A DNA stretch of 64,000 nucleotides from RFSX01 sp965248155 (GTDB lineage: Bacteria; Bacteroidota; Bacteroidia; Chitinophagales; Saprospiraceae), in NCBI GenBank assembly GCA_965248155.1, contig CBDFIO010000001.1, positions 1,488,001 to 1,552,000 on the forward strand. Reading direction: 5' to 3'. The translations under genes and the position numbers were made by a program. This document shows positions 1 through 9,066 of this stretch, in pieces; the first letter of the stretch is position 1, and every line of letters begins with the position of its first letter. Under the pieces are notes generated by a model. The model searched no databases. It saw only the letters and a program-made list of their open reading frames with translations, and was not told where the DNA came from.

Positions 1-300
1 GATCATAATATTTTGGGTAAATGGGAAAGTGTGAACTGGATAATAAAAGATTCAAAAAAAACATTAGGTCAAACAATTGTAATGATTATGAAAAAAGATG
101 GTGAATACGAAATTGATTATGGCTCAGAAAAAGAACTTGGAAAGTATTGGATAAGCTATGACAAATTATACACCAAAGAAACCGGACGAAGTGAGAAAAA
201 TGTTCAAATCATAAGGCTTGACATCGACACGATGGAATTAGAAATGAACAGGTCCGGTCAAATCGAAACCCTTATTCTTTCTAAAGTCAAATTTCAATAG
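1..300 (+). CDS. Lipocalin-like protein, 3' part only
   Basis: The frame is open from the first base of the window (GAT CAT AAT ATT TTG GGT) to a TAG at 298-300, so the gene begins upstream and 99 codons are visible. The first residues ILGKWESVNW have the G-x-W signature that opens lipocalin-like domains in small Bacteroidota proteins, and the remainder alternates polar and hydrophobic residues as beta strands would. A TTG at position 13 could be read as a start, but it falls inside the G-x-W motif, so I treat it as internal. The small lipoprotein at 9050-9430 carries a similar motif (LEGKWDI). Any signal peptide or lipobox would lie outside the window. The ligand is unknown. Confidence 0.6.
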   Translation, partial: DHNILGKWESVNWIIKDSKKTLGQTIVMIMKKDGEYEIDYGSEKELGKYWISYDKLYTKETGRSEKNVQIIRLDIDTMELEMNRSGQIETLILSKVKFQ

Positions 301-317
301 AGCTCAACCACTTTCTG

Positions 318-713
318 ATGAGCAAACATAATGTTCCATTTATTGAGTCACTGTATAAGTCGCAATTCAGTTCAATTATTGCTACTACAGTTGATTTTGT
401 CAGTTTAATAATTTTTACGGAATTATTAGGAATCTATTATCTGATTTCTACTGCTATGGCAAGCGCACTAGGAGCTATTGTCAGTTTTTTCTTAGGTCGT
501 CATTGGGCATTCAAAAAAGCAGACAAAAATGTTTATGTCCAAGCGCTTAAATATGCAGTTGTCAGTGGATTTATTCTTATTTGCAATGTAGGGGGAATGT
601 ATCTCTTTACTGATATTTTTAATATCCAATACATCTTTTCAAAAATCATAGTTTCGATAATTATCGGAATCTTTATAAGCTTTCCTCTCTTCAGATATTT
701 TGTATATCGCTAA
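318..713 (+). CDS. GtrA-like membrane protein
   Basis: This 131-residue protein has four hydrophobic segments (about residues 18-38, 42-60, 78-100 and 105-125) and the family pattern F-x-x-x-R-x-W-A-F (FLGRHWAF) after the second helix. GtrA-like proteins (PF04138) are thought to help move undecaprenyl-phosphate-linked sugars across the inner membrane, often beside a GtrB glycosyltransferase. No such transferase is visible here, so the substrate is open. The gene starts 18 bases after the lipocalin-like gene and is probably in its operon. Its TAA stop overlaps the stop of the convergent patatin gene by two bases. Confidence 0.85.
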   Translation: MSKHNVPFIESLYKSQFSSIIATTVDFVSLIIFTELLGIYYLISTAMASALGAIVSFFLGRHWAFKKADKNVYVQALKYAVVSGFILICNVGGMYLFTDIFNIQYIFSKIIVSIIIGIFISFPLFRYFVYR

Positions 714-3334
714 TTACATAAACCTTTTATCTCATTAAGTTGTTCTTTTATTTTATAATGTTCTTCTACCATCGCCTTTTGGTATTCTCGAGCTGGTTCA
801 CTTAACACTCTACCGAGAGGTGGCATAACCCTTCCCCATTTATCTAGATATGGATAGTATCTTTCAAGTGCATTTTGAATGCTATCATTATTTTCTTGAA
901 TGAGTTCTATTATTTCAGATTCATTAATTATTTTATCTGTATTATAAACAGATTTCACATCGTCCAGAGTGATAAAGTAAGGCATTTGGATCGTTCGCAA
1001 TTGAACGGGGTTCATTTTATCTCTTATATGTTCTCTCCAATAATTAGGCATCCTCTCGAGTGCTACAATCCCATTTAATATCGAGGCGAACTCTGCAGAA
1101 CTTGAATTTTCATAATTAGAAGTGATTTTCCCATCCATTTTTTCCAATATATAATTCGTCTTGTCATTGATGATATTAATTGCATAGATGCTTTTAGACA
1201 TCAAAGTATCATACTCCTCGGCTAATTCTTCATAAAAGCTTAAGGCATTCATAAGTCCTGAATTTTCAAAATATCCGCCATCCACAAAATGTCTCTTATT
1301 GGGAACGCGTGCTGCCGGAGAAAATAAAGGAAATCGATTTGTTGTACTTGCAGCATCAAAAAAACTCAGCGTTTTATTCTCATGGTCAAGGATATCGATA
1401 CTTATTGGAAATTGATTAAATCCTTCCACTGAGCAAGCTACACCATACTTGCTTTGCGTCGGTGTTGTGTTAAATATCAAGGCTGGAAAATATCCTGAAT
1501 CAGAATGAAGCTTACTCCAGTACTCATTCATTGGGGTTTTTAATACCAATGCAGTATCACCGACAGGGATTTTGCCCTCAATTATTTTAGCAAAATAAAT
1601 CATTGAATGCCAGGATCTATCTTTGCCTAAATCACTAAGCATTCTACCTGGAATCACTTCACGATATAAGTCTGTCAATAGCAATCCATTAATATCTATG
1701 GATAGAGTGTTTGAGCCTCCAATCTTATTGATTATTGTATCCCATTTAGAGTCATTCCCAATTCCATGATTATATCTTGCAGCGAAAAAATTTGCTAATC
1801 CAATAGCACCACCTGACACTCCTGACATACATAATGTGCTGTTAAAAAATTCTGGATTATCGGTTCTGAGTTTATTTAGTAAAAGTAAATTCCAAACATT
1901 CGCTTTCAATCCTCCCCCATATGATCCTACAATAAAGAAATTATCATTCTCGAGATCCAATGAAGTAAAGAAATCATGCTTATCAATCTTTACATTATTC
2001 TTACTCTCTTTGACTAGACTCAGTTCGTGCAATGAATTATTTACGTACGAAGTCGCCACAAAAAATAATACAATCAGCAAGGGAACAATGCTGATCAGTT
2101 TGGCACACAACCTATGAATTCTAAAATCAGAATCCTTACTTAAAATGTCCATGACTATTTCATGATCGCTGTGATGATTTAAGGCATCTTCCTTTTTGTT
2201 TTTGTATCTATAATTGTGATAGATATAATGCTTCATAGTTACTACCACCGCTGAATAATAGATAATTACTAATATCATCAACAGAGGTATTGGGTTGATA
2301 ATCCCTAGAGAAAGGTCAGTATATATATTTGAGAACAGTAGAATAGCGGCCAGAAATATTCCAAAAACTGTCATCAAACCCAAATACCAAATATGATTTG
2401 CCAGATAATACAGAGGCTTAATAAAACCAACCTTAAAGCCTTTTAAGCTTTCTTTCCTCGTAAAAAAAGCATCTATGACTCTAGCAAACTTAGAGTCCTT
2501 GTTGATTTTGTTTGGATTAGGGTTTAGATAGACAAACCAACTCCGGAATACCCTGAAATAGATATAGCAAATTGCATGTAAAAAACTAAGACCTATTAAA
2601 AAATAGAGGTTTAATCTACACCATCCTGTATTTGCGATAATTATCAGAAAAACTATGGAAAGCAAAATATTCACTATGAGCAAAATCTGATAAGTTTTTA
2701 GATATCGCTTTATCCTTTTCTTCGATTTTTCAATATCATATTCCTCTGATTGTTCATCCCCTATTATTGCCTCAACCTGATCTTGCTTTTTTTCTAAAAT
2801 TGAATGGATGTAAAATAAAATAAGCCAGACTAAAAATCCGGGAACATAAATGGAGACCTTAGATTCAAAAACCGAAAAGTCAACAACAAATAAGGTATAT
2901 ATCCAAATGAAAAAGGTAAGGATCCCAATATGACATCTGATAAACTTTATATATTCTGGAGACTGATGTTCATCTGGAAGTTTATTAGTATGGTAGACTA
3001 CGCCTAAAAATCGATTCTCAGGATATTTCTTCCAGACCAATTTGCGTCCTTTATCAGAAATTGCAGCTTCAAAATAATACGGATAATGAGAAAGGATTAA
3101 AGCTAAAAAGTTAACAAGTAATATCGTCAAAAACATATTAACAGTATCAAAAAACAAACTTATCACTATTGTTATACCTTGGCCAAGCGAAGTAAGCAGT
3201 AACAAAAAAAGCAGTAAAACAATAAATGAAAGTGAAGACGATATCAGAAATTTAGCATAGTCACGCAAAGTGACATCTTTGTTAAAATATGCACTACCTA
3301 GTAAAAATGCTATAATGATTAAAAATAAAATCAT
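710..3334 (-). CDS. Patatin-like phospholipase with large N-terminal membrane domain
   Basis: The 874-residue protein has two halves. About the first 430 residues contain roughly ten or eleven hydrophobic segments separated by charged loops. The C-terminal half is a patatin-type hydrolase: a glycine-rich oxyanion loop (GGG, about residues 473-475), the nucleophile elbow G-V-S-G-G with Ser507, and the D-G-G motif with Asp685 (VDGGYFENSG) that completes the Ser-Asp dyad. Patatin domains act as lipid acyl hydrolases, so a membrane-bound phospholipase or lipase is the likely role, but the substrate cannot be read from sequence. Most bacterial patatins are soluble or outer-membrane proteins of 300-750 residues, so the polytopic N-terminus is unusual. 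It starts at ATG and is convergent with gtrA. Confidence 0.82.
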   Translation of the reverse strand: MILFLIIIAFLLGSAYFNKDVTLRDYAKFLISSSLSFIVLLLFLLLLTSLGQGITIVISLFFDTVNMFLTILLVNFLALILSHYPYYFEAAISDKGRKLVWKKYPENRFLGVVYHTNKLPDEHQSPEYIKFIRCHIGILTFFIWIYTLFVVDFSVFESKVSIYVPGFLVWLILFYIHSILEKKQDQVEAIIGDEQSEEYDIEKSKKRIKRYLKTYQILLIVNILLSIVFLIIIANTGWCRLNLYFLIGLSFLHAICYIYFRVFRSWFVYLNPNPNKINKDSKFARVIDAFFTRKESLKGFKVGFIKPLYYLANHIWYLGLMTVFGIFLAAILLFSNIYTDLSLGIINPIPLLMILVIIYYSAVVVTMKHYIYHNYRYKNKKEDALNHHSDHEIVMDILSKDSDFRIHRLCAKLISIVPLLIVLFFVATSYVNNSLHELSLVKESKNNVKIDKHDFFTSLDLENDNFFIVGSYGGGLKANVWNLLLLNKLRTDNPEFFNSTLCMSGVSGGAIGLANFFAARYNHGIGNDSKWDTIINKIGGSNTLSIDINGLLLTDLYREVIPGRMLSDLGKDRSWHSMIYFAKIIEGKIPVGDTALVLKTPMNEYWSKLHSDSGYFPALIFNTTPTQSKYGVACSVEGFNQFPISIDILDHENKTLSFFDAASTTNRFPLFSPAARVPNKRHFVDGGYFENSGLMNALSFYEELAEEYDTLMSKSIYAINIINDKTNYILEKMDGKITSNYENSSSAEFASILNGIVALERMPNYWREHIRDKMNPVQLRTIQMPYFITLDDVKSVYNTDKIINESEIIELIQENNDSIQNALERYYPYLDKWGRVMPPLGRVLSEPAREYQKAMVEEHYKIKEQLNEIKGLCN

Positions 3335-3385
3335 TATCCTATGAATTATAGATTAACTTAAACACACCTATTATCTGATAAAGCC

Positions 3386-3401
3386 ATGAGGGTGCCCTCA
3401 T
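3386..3401. repeat. Inverted repeat upstream of the patatin gene
   Basis: ATGAGGG and CCCTCAT form a perfect 7-base inverted repeat around a TG spacer, in the 129-base gap between the patatin start and the end of the TerB-like gene. No T-run follows on either strand, so it is not a typical terminator. It could be a hairpin in the patatin leader or an operator. The rest of this gap shows nothing else I recognise. Confidence 0.35.
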
Positions 3402-3463
3402 ATCAATAACAGATATAACTTAACCTAATATAATGATATTTTAAGAGATAATAATTACCAGTC

Positions 3464-3946
3464 CTATTCTTCTTCCTCGCCTATATAAACGATTTCATTT
3501 ACTGTAGGTAAGACCATTAGTTTCTTTTCAGCTGAACTAATACTAAAAAATCCTAAAAAGCCACCTGAGGATTTAGCAACGTGTTTGGCGAAAGATGTAT
3601 AAGAATTGTATAATTGGTATGCCGTAGTATTATCTAAAAGAGCTAAAATGACATTTAGCTTTGATAATTGCCTCCCTAAATGTGACATTCTTTCCTCGTG
3701 ATCTGATGGTAATCTCTGTATAACATCAGCAAGAACATCAGCAAAGTCCTTTCCGACTTCTTCGTAAAAAGACGTAAGATTATTACTACTGCTATAAGAT
3801 CTAATTTTAGTAATTTTTGCTGACCAGGCAGTTTCAGTCTGATCTATTTTACCATCAGAAGATGCGATCATCGCTGTTATCCATGAAATTGCATCTTTAC
3901 AGGTTTTGAACTGTTCTTCGGTTAGATTTTCGAATCCTTCAATCAT
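3464..3946 (-). CDS. TerB-like helical protein
   Basis: The protein has 160 residues from the chosen start. Its first half has the pattern of TerB/DjlA-type helical domains: a helix, then ASSDGKIDQTE (an acidic DGxID loop), then further helices through about residue 90. It ends in a run of glutamates. TerB-like domains are found in stress-associated and membrane-associated proteins, but their biochemical role is poorly defined. A Met codon 48 bases further upstream is in frame, but it sits inside a good Bacteroidota promoter (3966-3994), so I take the ATG at 3946, which gives the N-terminus MIEGFENLTEEQ. The gene appears to be monocistronic. The fold assignment is tentative. Confidence 0.6.
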   Translation of the reverse strand: MIEGFENLTEEQFKTCKDAISWITAMIASSDGKIDQTETAWSAKITKIRSYSSSNNLTSFYEEVGKDFADVLADVIQRLPSDHEERMSHLGRQLSKLNVILALLDNTTAYQLYNSYTSFAKHVAKSSGGFLGFFSISSAEKKLMVLPTVNEIVYIGEEEE

Positions 3947-3965
3947 TAAAATTAATTTTATATTG

Positions 3966-3994
3966 CAAAAATAAAACTTCTTTGCGTTAAGCAA
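3966..3994 (-). promoter_or_regulatory. Bacteroidota-type promoter of the TerB-like gene
   Basis: Read on the minus strand, TTG (3994-3992) and TATTTTTG (3973-3966) match the -33 and -7 consensus (TTG and TAnnTTTG) with 18 bases between them. Transcription would begin near 3958, about a dozen bases before the ATG at 3946. This excludes the upstream in-frame ATG at 3994 as the start. Confidence 0.6.
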
Positions 3995-4013
3995 GTTTAA
4001 TCAGCATGATTTA

Positions 4014-6308
4014 TTAATAGTTGAATCTGATAGCGATAGCAGGAATAATTGGTAATTGATCTACCCTTTCAAATCTTAATCTGTCAAAATAAAAGATATT
4101 GTCTCTATTATAAGAGTTTGTAACACTTGCTACAACTTCCAGATTCATTCTTTCTGATAAGAAAAAGTTCTTTTGTGCTGAAATATCAAGACGATGATAA
4201 TATGGTAATCTTCCGCCATTTCTTTCCTCTGAATAGATAATTCCAACATTATCAGGATTTGCAGTCAAATAATCGGTACTTGCTCCATCCAGAAATGATA
4301 TATCTGTAAAAAATCCTTGGGTCTTTGTGAATGGAAATCCAGTTCCAAAATTCCATCTTACGCTTAACTGCCAATCTCGATTACTTCCAAAAGTATATGT
4401 CCCTAATAAATTGATATTATGTCGACGGTCAAAAACAGTAGGATACTCTTGTTCTCCATCAAATCTATTCACATAAGCCAATGAGTATGTCGTCCAGAAA
4501 TACCAATTTTTCCTCTCGTATTTAAAAGTAAAGTCAACACCATAAGCTTCACCTTCTTCTGTTGAAAAATCCGCCTCGGATGAACTGGTCTTGTTTCTAT
4601 TTATGACAACCAATTGTGAAAAGTCTTTAAGGTATCCTTCAACATTTAATTTTAGGTGCGTTCCGAGATCATGTTCAATTCCTGCTACTACATGAGCTGC
4701 TTTTTGCAATTTAGTTTTAGCGACATCTCCATTAAAATCGTTGAATTGGTTGTCAGGGCCTGATAAAAATCCTGTGAATAAATTAACAACGTCTCGTTCA
4801 TTAGATGTGGCAATTATATTCTGGCTATATAATCCAGCTGCCAGTTTAAATCTTGTCTTGTCACTAACATTGTATTTAAATCCTAATCTGGGTTCTGCTG
4901 AGAATTCACCCAAAGAAGCATAATACTGAAGGCGAAATCCAGGTTCAATAATGATTTTATCCCAGGCCTGTCTAAATTTAACAAAACTTGATATCTCAGT
5001 CGTATTTTGAAATTGGTTCAGGAAAAAACCAAATGGATTGGTGAATTCAAACTCGGTCCTGATACTTTTCACCTCAATACCATAATTTAATTCAGCACGA
5101 CTGAAGTAATAATCAAAATCTAAACCTAGAACATATTCCCGTATAATACTTTTTCGTGGATCTTCATCTGCTTCTATTATACTGATATCATAATTTGAAA
5201 AGCCAATCAATCCATTGAGTGACAAACTGCTGGTTGCAGGAAGCAGAGTGAAATTTAATCCACCTCCAGAATTATTCCAATCAATTTTAGATACCAAAGG
5301 ATTATTATAGCCATCGCTAAAATTAAATCCAAAAACATTGAAACTCGAACCATTTGCTGTTACAAAAGAGAGTTTGCCATACGTATCATGAAAATTGAAT
5401 GGAAGGCCGACAGTGTCATTAACCGAAGCATAATTGTAAAGTTTTGTAGAACTATCCTCAATTATTGATTTCTTGCTTGTTAACACCATAGATAAACTCC
5501 CTTTATCATCAGCTAGCTTAACCAATGGGCCTTCAATTATCCCTTTGAGCATAAAAGGGCTTGCAGACAATTGACCTCCAAATCTTTTTTTATTTCCTTC
5601 ACGTGTAGAAATATCTACAATAGCAGATATTCTGCCTCCATGCTCAGCATTGAAAGCACCTGTAAGTACGTTAACATTTCTTATTAATTCAGTCTCAAAA
5701 CTTGAATAAAATCCAATTGAATGAAAAGGATTGTAAATCGTCAATCCATCTAAAAGTATCTTGTTTTGAACTGGTGATCCCCCTCTGATATATAATTGAC
5801 CACCCTGATCTCCGGTAGATATTACTCCAGGAAGAACTTGAAGATATTGTAGAATATCTGCATCCCCACCTGTAGAAGGGAGTGCCTTTATTTGTTTTTT
5901 ATTGAGTTGGATTTCTGATATTCTAACCTCTGTTCTCGCCTGTTGACGTTCAGCGGATATATCTACAACTCCAATATTAATACCCCCGGCTACGATATTG
6001 ATTTTGTAATAATTAATAGAGTTCGATTTGAACTCCACTTGCTTCACTAAATCTTCATAACCGATATAACTTACTTTCAAACTATATGTGCCAACAGGGA
6101 TATCAGCTATAGTAAAAAATCCATTTTCATTGGTATACGAACCATATTCAGTGCTTTCAACTATCACATTTGCATAAATAACAGGTTCTCCTGTATTTGC
6201 ATCATAAATATGGCCTCTAATGCTGCCTTCCTGAGCCAGTAGGCCTGTACTCATCGATAAATTCAAGAAAGCAAAAAAAACAGTCTTAATAAAAGGGAAT
6301 TTCTTCAT
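4014..6308 (-). CDS. TonB-dependent outer-membrane receptor with carboxypeptidase-like regulatory domain
   Basis: This is a 764-residue outer-membrane receptor. From the N-terminus it has a signal peptide ending near LLAQ, an Ig-like carboxypeptidase regulatory domain (about residues 26-105; SIRGHIYDANTGEPV, IPVGTYSLKVSYIGY), a plug domain (about 125-230; LQVLPGV, IRGGSPVQNKILLDG) and a beta barrel to the C-terminal Phe-Asn-Tyr. Such receptors import large or scarce ligands using TonB energy. No SusD partner is adjacent, so this is not a classic glycan pair, and the ligand is unknown. The ATG at 6308 is preferred over the GTG at 6320 because a consensus -7 element at 6331-6338 would put the transcript start almost on the GTG. 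Confidence 0.9.
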   Translation of the reverse strand: MKKFPFIKTVFFAFLNLSMSTGLLAQEGSIRGHIYDANTGEPVIYANVIVESTEYGSYTNENGFFTIADIPVGTYSLKVSYIGYEDLVKQVEFKSNSINYYKINIVAGGINIGVVDISAERQQARTEVRISEIQLNKKQIKALPSTGGDADILQYLQVLPGVISTGDQGGQLYIRGGSPVQNKILLDGLTIYNPFHSIGFYSSFETELIRNVNVLTGAFNAEHGGRISAIVDISTREGNKKRFGGQLSASPFMLKGIIEGPLVKLADDKGSLSMVLTSKKSIIEDSSTKLYNYASVNDTVGLPFNFHDTYGKLSFVTANGSSFNVFGFNFSDGYNNPLVSKIDWNNSGGGLNFTLLPATSSLSLNGLIGFSNYDISIIEADEDPRKSIIREYVLGLDFDYYFSRAELNYGIEVKSIRTEFEFTNPFGFFLNQFQNTTEISSFVKFRQAWDKIIIEPGFRLQYYASLGEFSAEPRLGFKYNVSDKTRFKLAAGLYSQNIIATSNERDVVNLFTGFLSGPDNQFNDFNGDVAKTKLQKAAHVVAGIEHDLGTHLKLNVEGYLKDFSQLVVINRNKTSSSEADFSTEEGEAYGVDFTFKYERKNWYFWTTYSLAYVNRFDGEQEYPTVFDRRHNINLLGTYTFGSNRDWQLSVRWNFGTGFPFTKTQGFFTDISFLDGASTDYLTANPDNVGIIYSEERNGGRLPYYHRLDISAQKNFFLSERMNLEVVASVTNSYNRDNIFYFDRLRFERVDQLPIIPAIAIRFNY

Positions 6309-6330
6309 TGCTACGCTCACAAAATTTGGT

Positions 6331-6338
6331 CAAATGTA
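6331..6338 (-). promoter_or_regulatory. -7 promoter element of the TonB-dependent receptor
   Basis: On the minus strand the sequence is TACATTTG, a perfect TAnnTTTG. No clear TTG lies at the -33 distance. The predicted transcript start is about 15 bases before the ATG at 6308. Confidence 0.45.
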
Positions 6339-6431
6339 ATCAATAATGCTTACTGCTATTAAATATTAATAATCCATCTACGACATTTGCTCGATGAAAT
6401 GTGTTATAATTGAAAACAATTAATTATCCAT

Positions 6432-6866
6432 ATGTTCAAGAAGATACTTCTCGGTTTATTGGCCATCTTTATTGTTATGCAAATTTTTAGTATTGACAAA
6501 TCCAACCCTCCTGTCGATCCTTCCAAAGATTTCCTTTCTACCCAAAATATTCCAGATGATGTAATGACAATTCTTAAACACGCCTGCATGGATTGTCATA
6601 GTCATTATACAAGATATCCTTGGTATACGAACCTAGAGCCCTTTTCGTGGTACGTTAAAGGTCATATTAAACATGGAAGAGGAAAGCTAAATTTTTCTGA
6701 GTGGGGCGATTATGATGAAGAAGATAAAAGTTATCTTCTTCATGAATGTGAAGAAGTTTTAAAAGAAAAGCGAATGCCGCTTGCAAGTTATATGATAGCT
6801 CACCCTAAAGCCAGAATAACTCAGGAAAATCGAAATGAGCTGATAAAATTCTTCAATTCCCTATAA
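6432..6866 (+). CDS. Haem-binding domain protein (Haem_bd type)
   Basis: The 144-residue protein has an N-terminal membrane anchor or signal (residues 3-20) and a single c-type haem motif C-x-x-C-H (Cys52, Cys55, His56; ACMDCHSHYTRYPWY). The context after the motif, with YPWY and EPFSWYVKGHIKHGRGKLNFSEW, is characteristic of the Haem_bd family (PF14376), which is exported and probably transfers electrons or senses redox state in the periplasm. The partner is unknown. It is divergent from the TonB receptor, and its 3' end overlaps the convergent amidase gene by six bases. Confidence 0.85.
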   Translation: MFKKILLGLLAIFIVMQIFSIDKSNPPVDPSKDFLSTQNIPDDVMTILKHACMDCHSHYTRYPWYTNLEPFSWYVKGHIKHGRGKLNFSEWGDYDEEDKSYLLHECEEVLKEKRMPLASYMIAHPKARITQENRNELIKFFNSL

Positions 6867-7622
6867 ATCTAACTTAAAATTATCCCTGTCTTTCAGGAAA
6901 GGAAGATCGGCTCTAAAGTCATTTAAAGTCTGTTTACTGATATCAACAGTAAAGTGACCTTCTCTATCTTTAAGTTCATCTAAAACAGAACCGTCAAATG
7001 AAATCGTAGCTGAATGCCCTGAATAGTTGTTATCCCAAATATCTTCTCCAAAACAATTGACACCAACTACATAGCATTGATTTTCTATAGCTCTGGCTTT
7101 TAATAATGTGTCCCAAGCATCAATTCTCTTGTTTGGCCAATTCGCTGAAAAGATAAGCAGATCATAATCATCAGAGTTCCTACACCAAACTGGAAATCTT
7201 AAATCATAACATATCTGTGGATTTATTCTCCAACCTTTATATTCATATATCAAACGTTTAGCTCCATTGGCATAAAATCGATCTTCTCCTGCATAGGCGA
7301 AGAGATGTTTTTTATCATAATAATTGTCAAGCTGTCCGTCCTTTATCAGAAATAATCTGTTAAGAAAATTGCCATTCTCCTTAACGATCAAAGATCCTAT
7401 CAACAAGCTAGATTTTTCAAGGCTCCATTTCTTCATTAAATCTATCGCTTGAGATGCATATGAATAATAAAGATGAGCTTTCATTGTGAATCCTGTAGAC
7501 CACATTTCGGGTAGAACAATGATATCAGTCTCTTCAATTGAACTTATAATATTAGAAAAGTGCTGTAAGTTTTCCTCTACTTTATGCCACTTTATTTCTG
7601 CCTGGATCGAACTTATTTTCAT
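6861..7622 (-). CDS. Carbon-nitrogen hydrolase, YafV-like omega-amidase
   Basis: The 253-residue nitrilase-superfamily enzyme has the Glu-Lys-Cys triad at Glu39 (LPEMWSTGF), Lys105 (YDKKHLF) and Cys138 (PQICYDLRFP). PEMWSTGF and the short length match the YafV/Nit2-like omega-amidase group, which hydrolyses alpha-ketoglutaramate or alpha-ketosuccinamate made by amine transaminases such as methionine-glutamine transaminase. A methionine-type aminotransferase is encoded at 23469-24614, though not adjacent. The frame extends 24 codons upstream, but that extension is hydrophobic, lies inside the upstream gene's end and lacks family similarity. The ATG at 7622 gives the usual N-terminus MKISSIQAEI. 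It follows the GWxTD gene by 10 bases and is probably cotranscribed. Confidence 0.88.
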   Translation of the reverse strand: MKISSIQAEIKWHKVEENLQHFSNIISSIEETDIIVLPEMWSTGFTMKAHLYYSYASQAIDLMKKWSLEKSSLLIGSLIVKENGNFLNRLFLIKDGQLDNYYDKKHLFAYAGEDRFYANGAKRLIYEYKGWRINPQICYDLRFPVWCRNSDDYDLLIFSANWPNKRIDAWDTLLKARAIENQCYVVGVNCFGEDIWDNNYSGHSATISFDGSVLDELKDREGHFTVDISKQTLNDFRADLPFLKDRDNFKLDL

Positions 7623-7632
7623 GGAACATATC

Positions 7633-9066
7633 TTAAAAATCTGTAAAATACCTTTTAGCATTTTTATGATAATTGTCAATATTATAATCTTCAAAAGAAT
7701 CTCTGTACAGATCGTATTCCCAGTTAGGATTACTCAATTCTCCACGACAAGTCGAATGCAAAAGAATAAAATCATTACCGGCAAGAGATGGATTATAAAA
7801 AAGAAATTTGACATTGGTTTGCTGAGTAGCATCTAAGTAATTATATACCCATATTTCATATGGAGGAGCAGAGGGTTCATCTTCAACAGTAATGATATCG
7901 TCCGGCTTTCCATATTTAATAAATAAATGCCCCCGATCCGTTTCGAATCCATGGCCCACATTATTTCCATATTCCAAATCAACGGCTTTAGCAACGTCCA
8001 TAAATTGTTCATATGAACTTCTAGGTGATGAAGGATTCATCTGGCCCCAAAAATGATATAGAAAATATTTCTTAGATTGAATTTCATCGTTTGAGATAAT
8101 AAAATTCAAAGTCTCCGTCATGTTATTTCCAACAAGAGGAAAAATAGCTTTTAAGGAATAATCTAGTTCTTGCCTATCAAATAATTGAACAAAAGAAGAC
8201 TCAAATACTTCATCTTTTTCATAGGTGCTTTTGATATCTATCAGAGGATGAAAAATCGTGAAATGATCCGAGTAATTGCTCAATAATTCATTGCTACGAC
8301 TATAAATCTCAATTACCAAATTGTAATTGCCTGAATAGTATTCAGAAACATCAATATTTAAAAGAAAGGCGTTCTCGATGGATTGATTTACTTTTTTGTA
8401 CCCTACAGATGATATTTCTTCAGAGTTTTCATCTATTTGTTCGATAAAGTACTTTATGAAACACTCCTGGTCTGTTAATGCAGGAATATTATAAAGTTCT
8501 GTATAAAAGGTCAGGTCATTCTGATTTTGATTGAGATGATTAAAGCATAAGGGTTCGAAATAAAACCCAGCTTTTTTAAACGGTAATTTCGATCCGCTTG
8601 TATCAAGATCAGAAATAAACAAAATATCAGAGTGTGTAAACGCACCATGAGTCCCAAGGTCGATATTCTCAGAATAGCTCAAGGTATCCTTAATATTATT
8701 TAGGTCTACATATTGAAGTTCAAGTCTATATTCACCATCAGATAAAGGATACCTTCTCATATCCCAAAAATCCTCACTCGTTTGAGATCTGGGACTTTCT
8801 AATTTATATTTGTCCGCAGCTACAAGCTCATTCCCCTTCTTAAGAACAAGAAGCAATTCTATCTCAGAAAAGACAAATTCAGGATCCTCTAAGCTACTTG
8901 TGAATTGAACAGAATTGGCAATTATCCGGCTGTATATTTCAATGTAATTCTTATTCTCTTTTGAAAAAACAAGACTACTGACACTTACTTCCATGGAAAA
9001 ACTGTCATTCATAGAAGTAAAAAGAAATATCAGGATGTATAAAAGGATTTTATATTGGTTCATCAT
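7633..9066 (-). CDS. GWxTD domain protein, exported
   Basis: The 477-residue protein has a signal peptide (about residues 1-24). The C-terminal region resembles the GWxTD domain found in Bacteroidota and related phyla: about 85 residues from the end, HGFETDRGHLFIKYGKPDDI corresponds to the family's G-W-x-T-D-R-G ... Y-G-x-P-D core, with Phe-Glu in place of Trp-x. The remainder is beta rich and unassigned. The molecular function of the family is unknown. A TTG at 9069 precedes two ATGs; I choose the ATG at 9066. It overlaps the end of the upstream lipoprotein gene by 17 bases, so the two are very likely translationally coupled. Confidence 0.78.
   Translation of the reverse strand: MMNQYKILLYILIFLFTSMNDSFSMEVSVSSLVFSKENKNYIEIYSRIIANSVQFTSSLEDPEFVFSEIELLLVLKKGNELVAADKYKLESPRSQTSEDFWDMRRYPLSDGEYRLELQYVDLNNIKDTLSYSENIDLGTHGAFTHSDILFISDLDTSGSKLPFKKAGFYFEPLCFNHLNQNQNDLTFYTELYNIPALTDQECFIKYFIEQIDENSEEISSVGYKKVNQSIENAFLLNIDVSEYYSGNYNLVIEIYSRSNELLSNYSDHFTIFHPLIDIKSTYEKDEVFESSFVQLFDRQELDYSLKAIFPLVGNNMTETLNFIISNDEIQSKKYFLYHFWGQMNPSSPRSSYEQFMDVAKAVDLEYGNNVGHGFETDRGHLFIKYGKPDDIITVEDEPSAPPYEIWVYNYLDATQQTNVKFLFYNPSLAGNDFILLHSTCRGELSNPNWEYDLYRDSFEDYNIDNYHKNAKRYFTDF

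Noticed and set aside
3947..3994. Upstream in-frame ATG of the TerB-like gene as the true start
   Set aside because: It overlaps the -33 and precedes the -7 promoter elements, and the added residues look like translated promoter DNA.
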